Below are positions 62,964-64,000 of a stretch of DNA of 64,000 bases, piece by piece. The position numbers were made by a program, and so were the translations under genes. Source of the stretch: Aquimarina sp042434915 (GTDB lineage: Bacteria; Bacteroidota; Bacteroidia; Flavobacteriales; Flavobacteriaceae). The stretch lies in assembly GCF_042434915.1 (NCBI RefSeq), contig NZ_CP170198.1, positions 2,232,001 through 2,296,000 of the forward strand. Reading direction: 5' to 3'. The notes beneath the pieces are model-generated. The model saw only the letters and a program-made list of their open reading frames with translations. It was not told the DNA's origin and did no database searches. Position 1 is the first letter of the stretch. Each line of letters starts with the position of its first letter.

Positions 62964-63792
62964 AATAATAGCATACATGCCAATACTTATAGGCAAGCGA
63001 TTGAAATTACTTTTTAAGATTTCACCCAATAAAGCTTTGCGTAAGGCTTTTATTTTATTTTGCACACCTCGCAAAGGAGCGGTCCTTCCTGATCAAGTTG
63101 ACTTTCTAGATGCTGCCGAAGATGAGATTGTGACAGTCAACGATATTTTTTTACAAACGTATCGATGGCAAGGTACCGAAGATACTATTTTATTAGTTCA
63201 TGGCTGGGAAAGTAATACACATCGATGGAAAAAACTTATACAAACCTTACAAAAAGAAAAGTATACAATTATAGCTTTTGATGCACCTGCTCATGGTTAT
63301 AGCTCTGGAACTATATTAAATGTACCGTTATATGCAGAATGCCTAAAAAAGATAGTTGACTTATACCGACCTAATCACATTATTGGACACTCTGTTGGTG
63401 GTATGTGCACTGCATTTTATCAATACACATATCAAAATCCAGAAGTAGATAAACTAATTCTACTTGCTCCGCCATCAGAACTAACATTAATAATGAAAGG
63501 TTACCAAAGAACCTTACGCCTTCCCGATCGTTTTATGGAAGCTTTGGACGATTATTTTAAAAATCGTTTTGGTTACAAATTCAAAGAGTTTTCAATCGCC
63601 CAATTTTCAAAAAAGATACAAAACAAAGGTCTGTTAATACATGATAAATTTGATGATATTGCCCCCTACTCAGCCGCCATTGCTATCAACGAAAACTGGC
63701 AGAATGGTACGTTAATAACTACAGAAAATTATGGGCATTCATTGTTCAATGACACTATAGATGAGCACATCGTAAATTTTATTAACTCTTGA
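62953..63792 (+). CDS. Alpha/beta hydrolase
   Basis: Serine hydrolase fold of 279 residues. The oxyanion region LLVHGWESNTHRW, FDAPAHGYSS, the nucleophile elbow GHSVGG (serine nucleophile), the acid segment near HDKFDDIAPY and the catalytic His in NYGHSLFND are visible. It starts 11 nt inside the cupin gene. The substrate is unknown; esterase or lipase-like activity is a family inference. Confidence 0.9.
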   Translation: MKSKIIAYMPILIGKRLKLLFKISPNKALRKAFILFCTPRKGAVLPDQVDFLDAAEDEIVTVNDIFLQTYRWQGTEDTILLVHGWESNTHRWKKLIQTLQKEKYTIIAFDAPAHGYSSGTILNVPLYAECLKKIVDLYRPNHIIGHSVGGMCTAFYQYTYQNPEVDKLILLAPPSELTLIMKGYQRTLRLPDRFMEALDDYFKNRFGYKFKEFSIAQFSKKIQNKGLLIHDKFDDIAPYSAAIAINENWQNGTLITTENYGHSLFNDTIDEHIVNFINS

Positions 63793-63876
63793 TATAAAAT
63801 CTATTCAAAACTATAGGTCGAATATTGTAAAACTACTATATCTTGGATACTTTAAATTTTATAAGCACCTTTGCAT

Positions 63877-64000
63877 GTGGAAAATTCTAAAAACATACGT
63901 CTTAACAAATACTTAAGTGAAATAGGCTATTGCTCACGTCGAGAAGCCGACAAATTAATTGATCAAGGTCGGGTAACTGTTAATGAAAAACTACCTGAGA
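63877..64000 (+). CDS. Pseudouridine synthase with S4 domain (RluF-like), 5' part only
   Basis: The frame starts with GTG at 63877-63879 and runs off the window end. The 41 residues read form an S4 RNA-binding domain (IRLNKYLSEIGYCSRREADK, then LIDQGRVTVNEKLPE), typical of the RsuA/RluB/RluF group, and most like RluF of Bacteroidota. CACCTTTG, one mismatch from a -7 box, ends 3 nt before the GTG, so the start may be leaderless or lie further inside. The catalytic domain is not in the window. Confidence 0.75.
   Translation, partial: MENSKNIRLNKYLSEIGYCSRREADKLIDQGRVTVNEKLPE

Overview
The window is chromosomal DNA from a member of the Flavobacteriaceae (phylum Bacteroidota), probably a marine one; genus and species cannot be fixed from the sequence alone. 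Support comes from the AT-rich composition, near-absence of Shine-Dalgarno sequences, repeated promoter -7 boxes of the Bacteroidota form TAnnTTTG, a fused SecDF, a class II AsnB, and families typical of the group (DUF3467, DUF2851, DUF2911, DUF1343/NamZ, PspC-like, LolC/E-like permease). There is no phage, insertion sequence, CRISPR array or rRNA operon. Almost everything is ordinary core genome; the unusual material lies in the intergenic regions.

Layout. 1-2100: prfC (+) facing a DUF3467 gene (-) across a shared terminator. 2139-17300, all on the minus strand and therefore read right to left: rpsU, xerC, hpf, then tRNA-Thr(TGT), tRNA-Tyr(GTA), tRNA-Gly(TCC), tRNA-Thr(GGT), tuf, tRNA-Trp(CCA), secE, nusG, rplK, rplA, rplJ, rplL, rpoB, rpoC and a terminator. 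This is a complete translation/transcription superoperon whose tRNA-tuf start has the same order as the E. coli thrU-tyrU-glyT-thrT-tufB unit. 17339-28200: GH13 amylase lipoprotein, acyl-CoA dehydrogenase, helix-hairpin-helix membrane protein, Na+/alanine symporter, a K+ channel/PspC/DUF2851 operon, an AraC regulator and a cystathionine beta-synthase-type enzyme. 28245-34776: LolC/E-like permease and NamZ-like glycosidase (divergent, 8 bp apart), cysteine-cluster protein and methyltransferase (divergent), metalloprotease-like lipoprotein, amidohydrolase. 35149-43608: an outer-membrane barrel with a 1005-residue TPR protein, FtsE, a tRNA-binding protein, a small membrane protein, TypA. 44242-53746: orphan LytTR response regulator, kdsA, DUF1206 and DUF192 genes, secDF, mdh, gyrB. 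54190-64000: astacin-type protease with tandem carbohydrate-binding modules, asnB, a DUF2911 protein, a micropeptide locus, queE, a RidA-like lipoprotein, a HerA-like ATPase followed by a lipoprotein, a cupin and an alpha/beta hydrolase, and the start of a pseudouridine synthase gene (rluF-like).

The most interesting observation is at 58279-58995: three unlinked-in-nucleotide but related reading frames of exactly 32 codons, all on the minus strand, sharing the C-terminal pattern F(I/L)KxLPxA(S/T)SxAI and ending in two basic residues, with synonymous codon differences at the conserved positions. A fourth 27-codon frame sits between two of them, starting directly after a stop codon. They are too short for ordinary gene calling. 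Nearby are a dedicated terminator, a TAnnTTTG promoter box and a GGGGG-TTAT-CCCCC palindrome. Other points worth a look are a near-perfect Shine-Dalgarno sequence on rpsU only, several terminators that overlap the promoter or start of the next gene, a double LacI-type operator/hairpin before the amylase, and a promoter position that moves the queE start.
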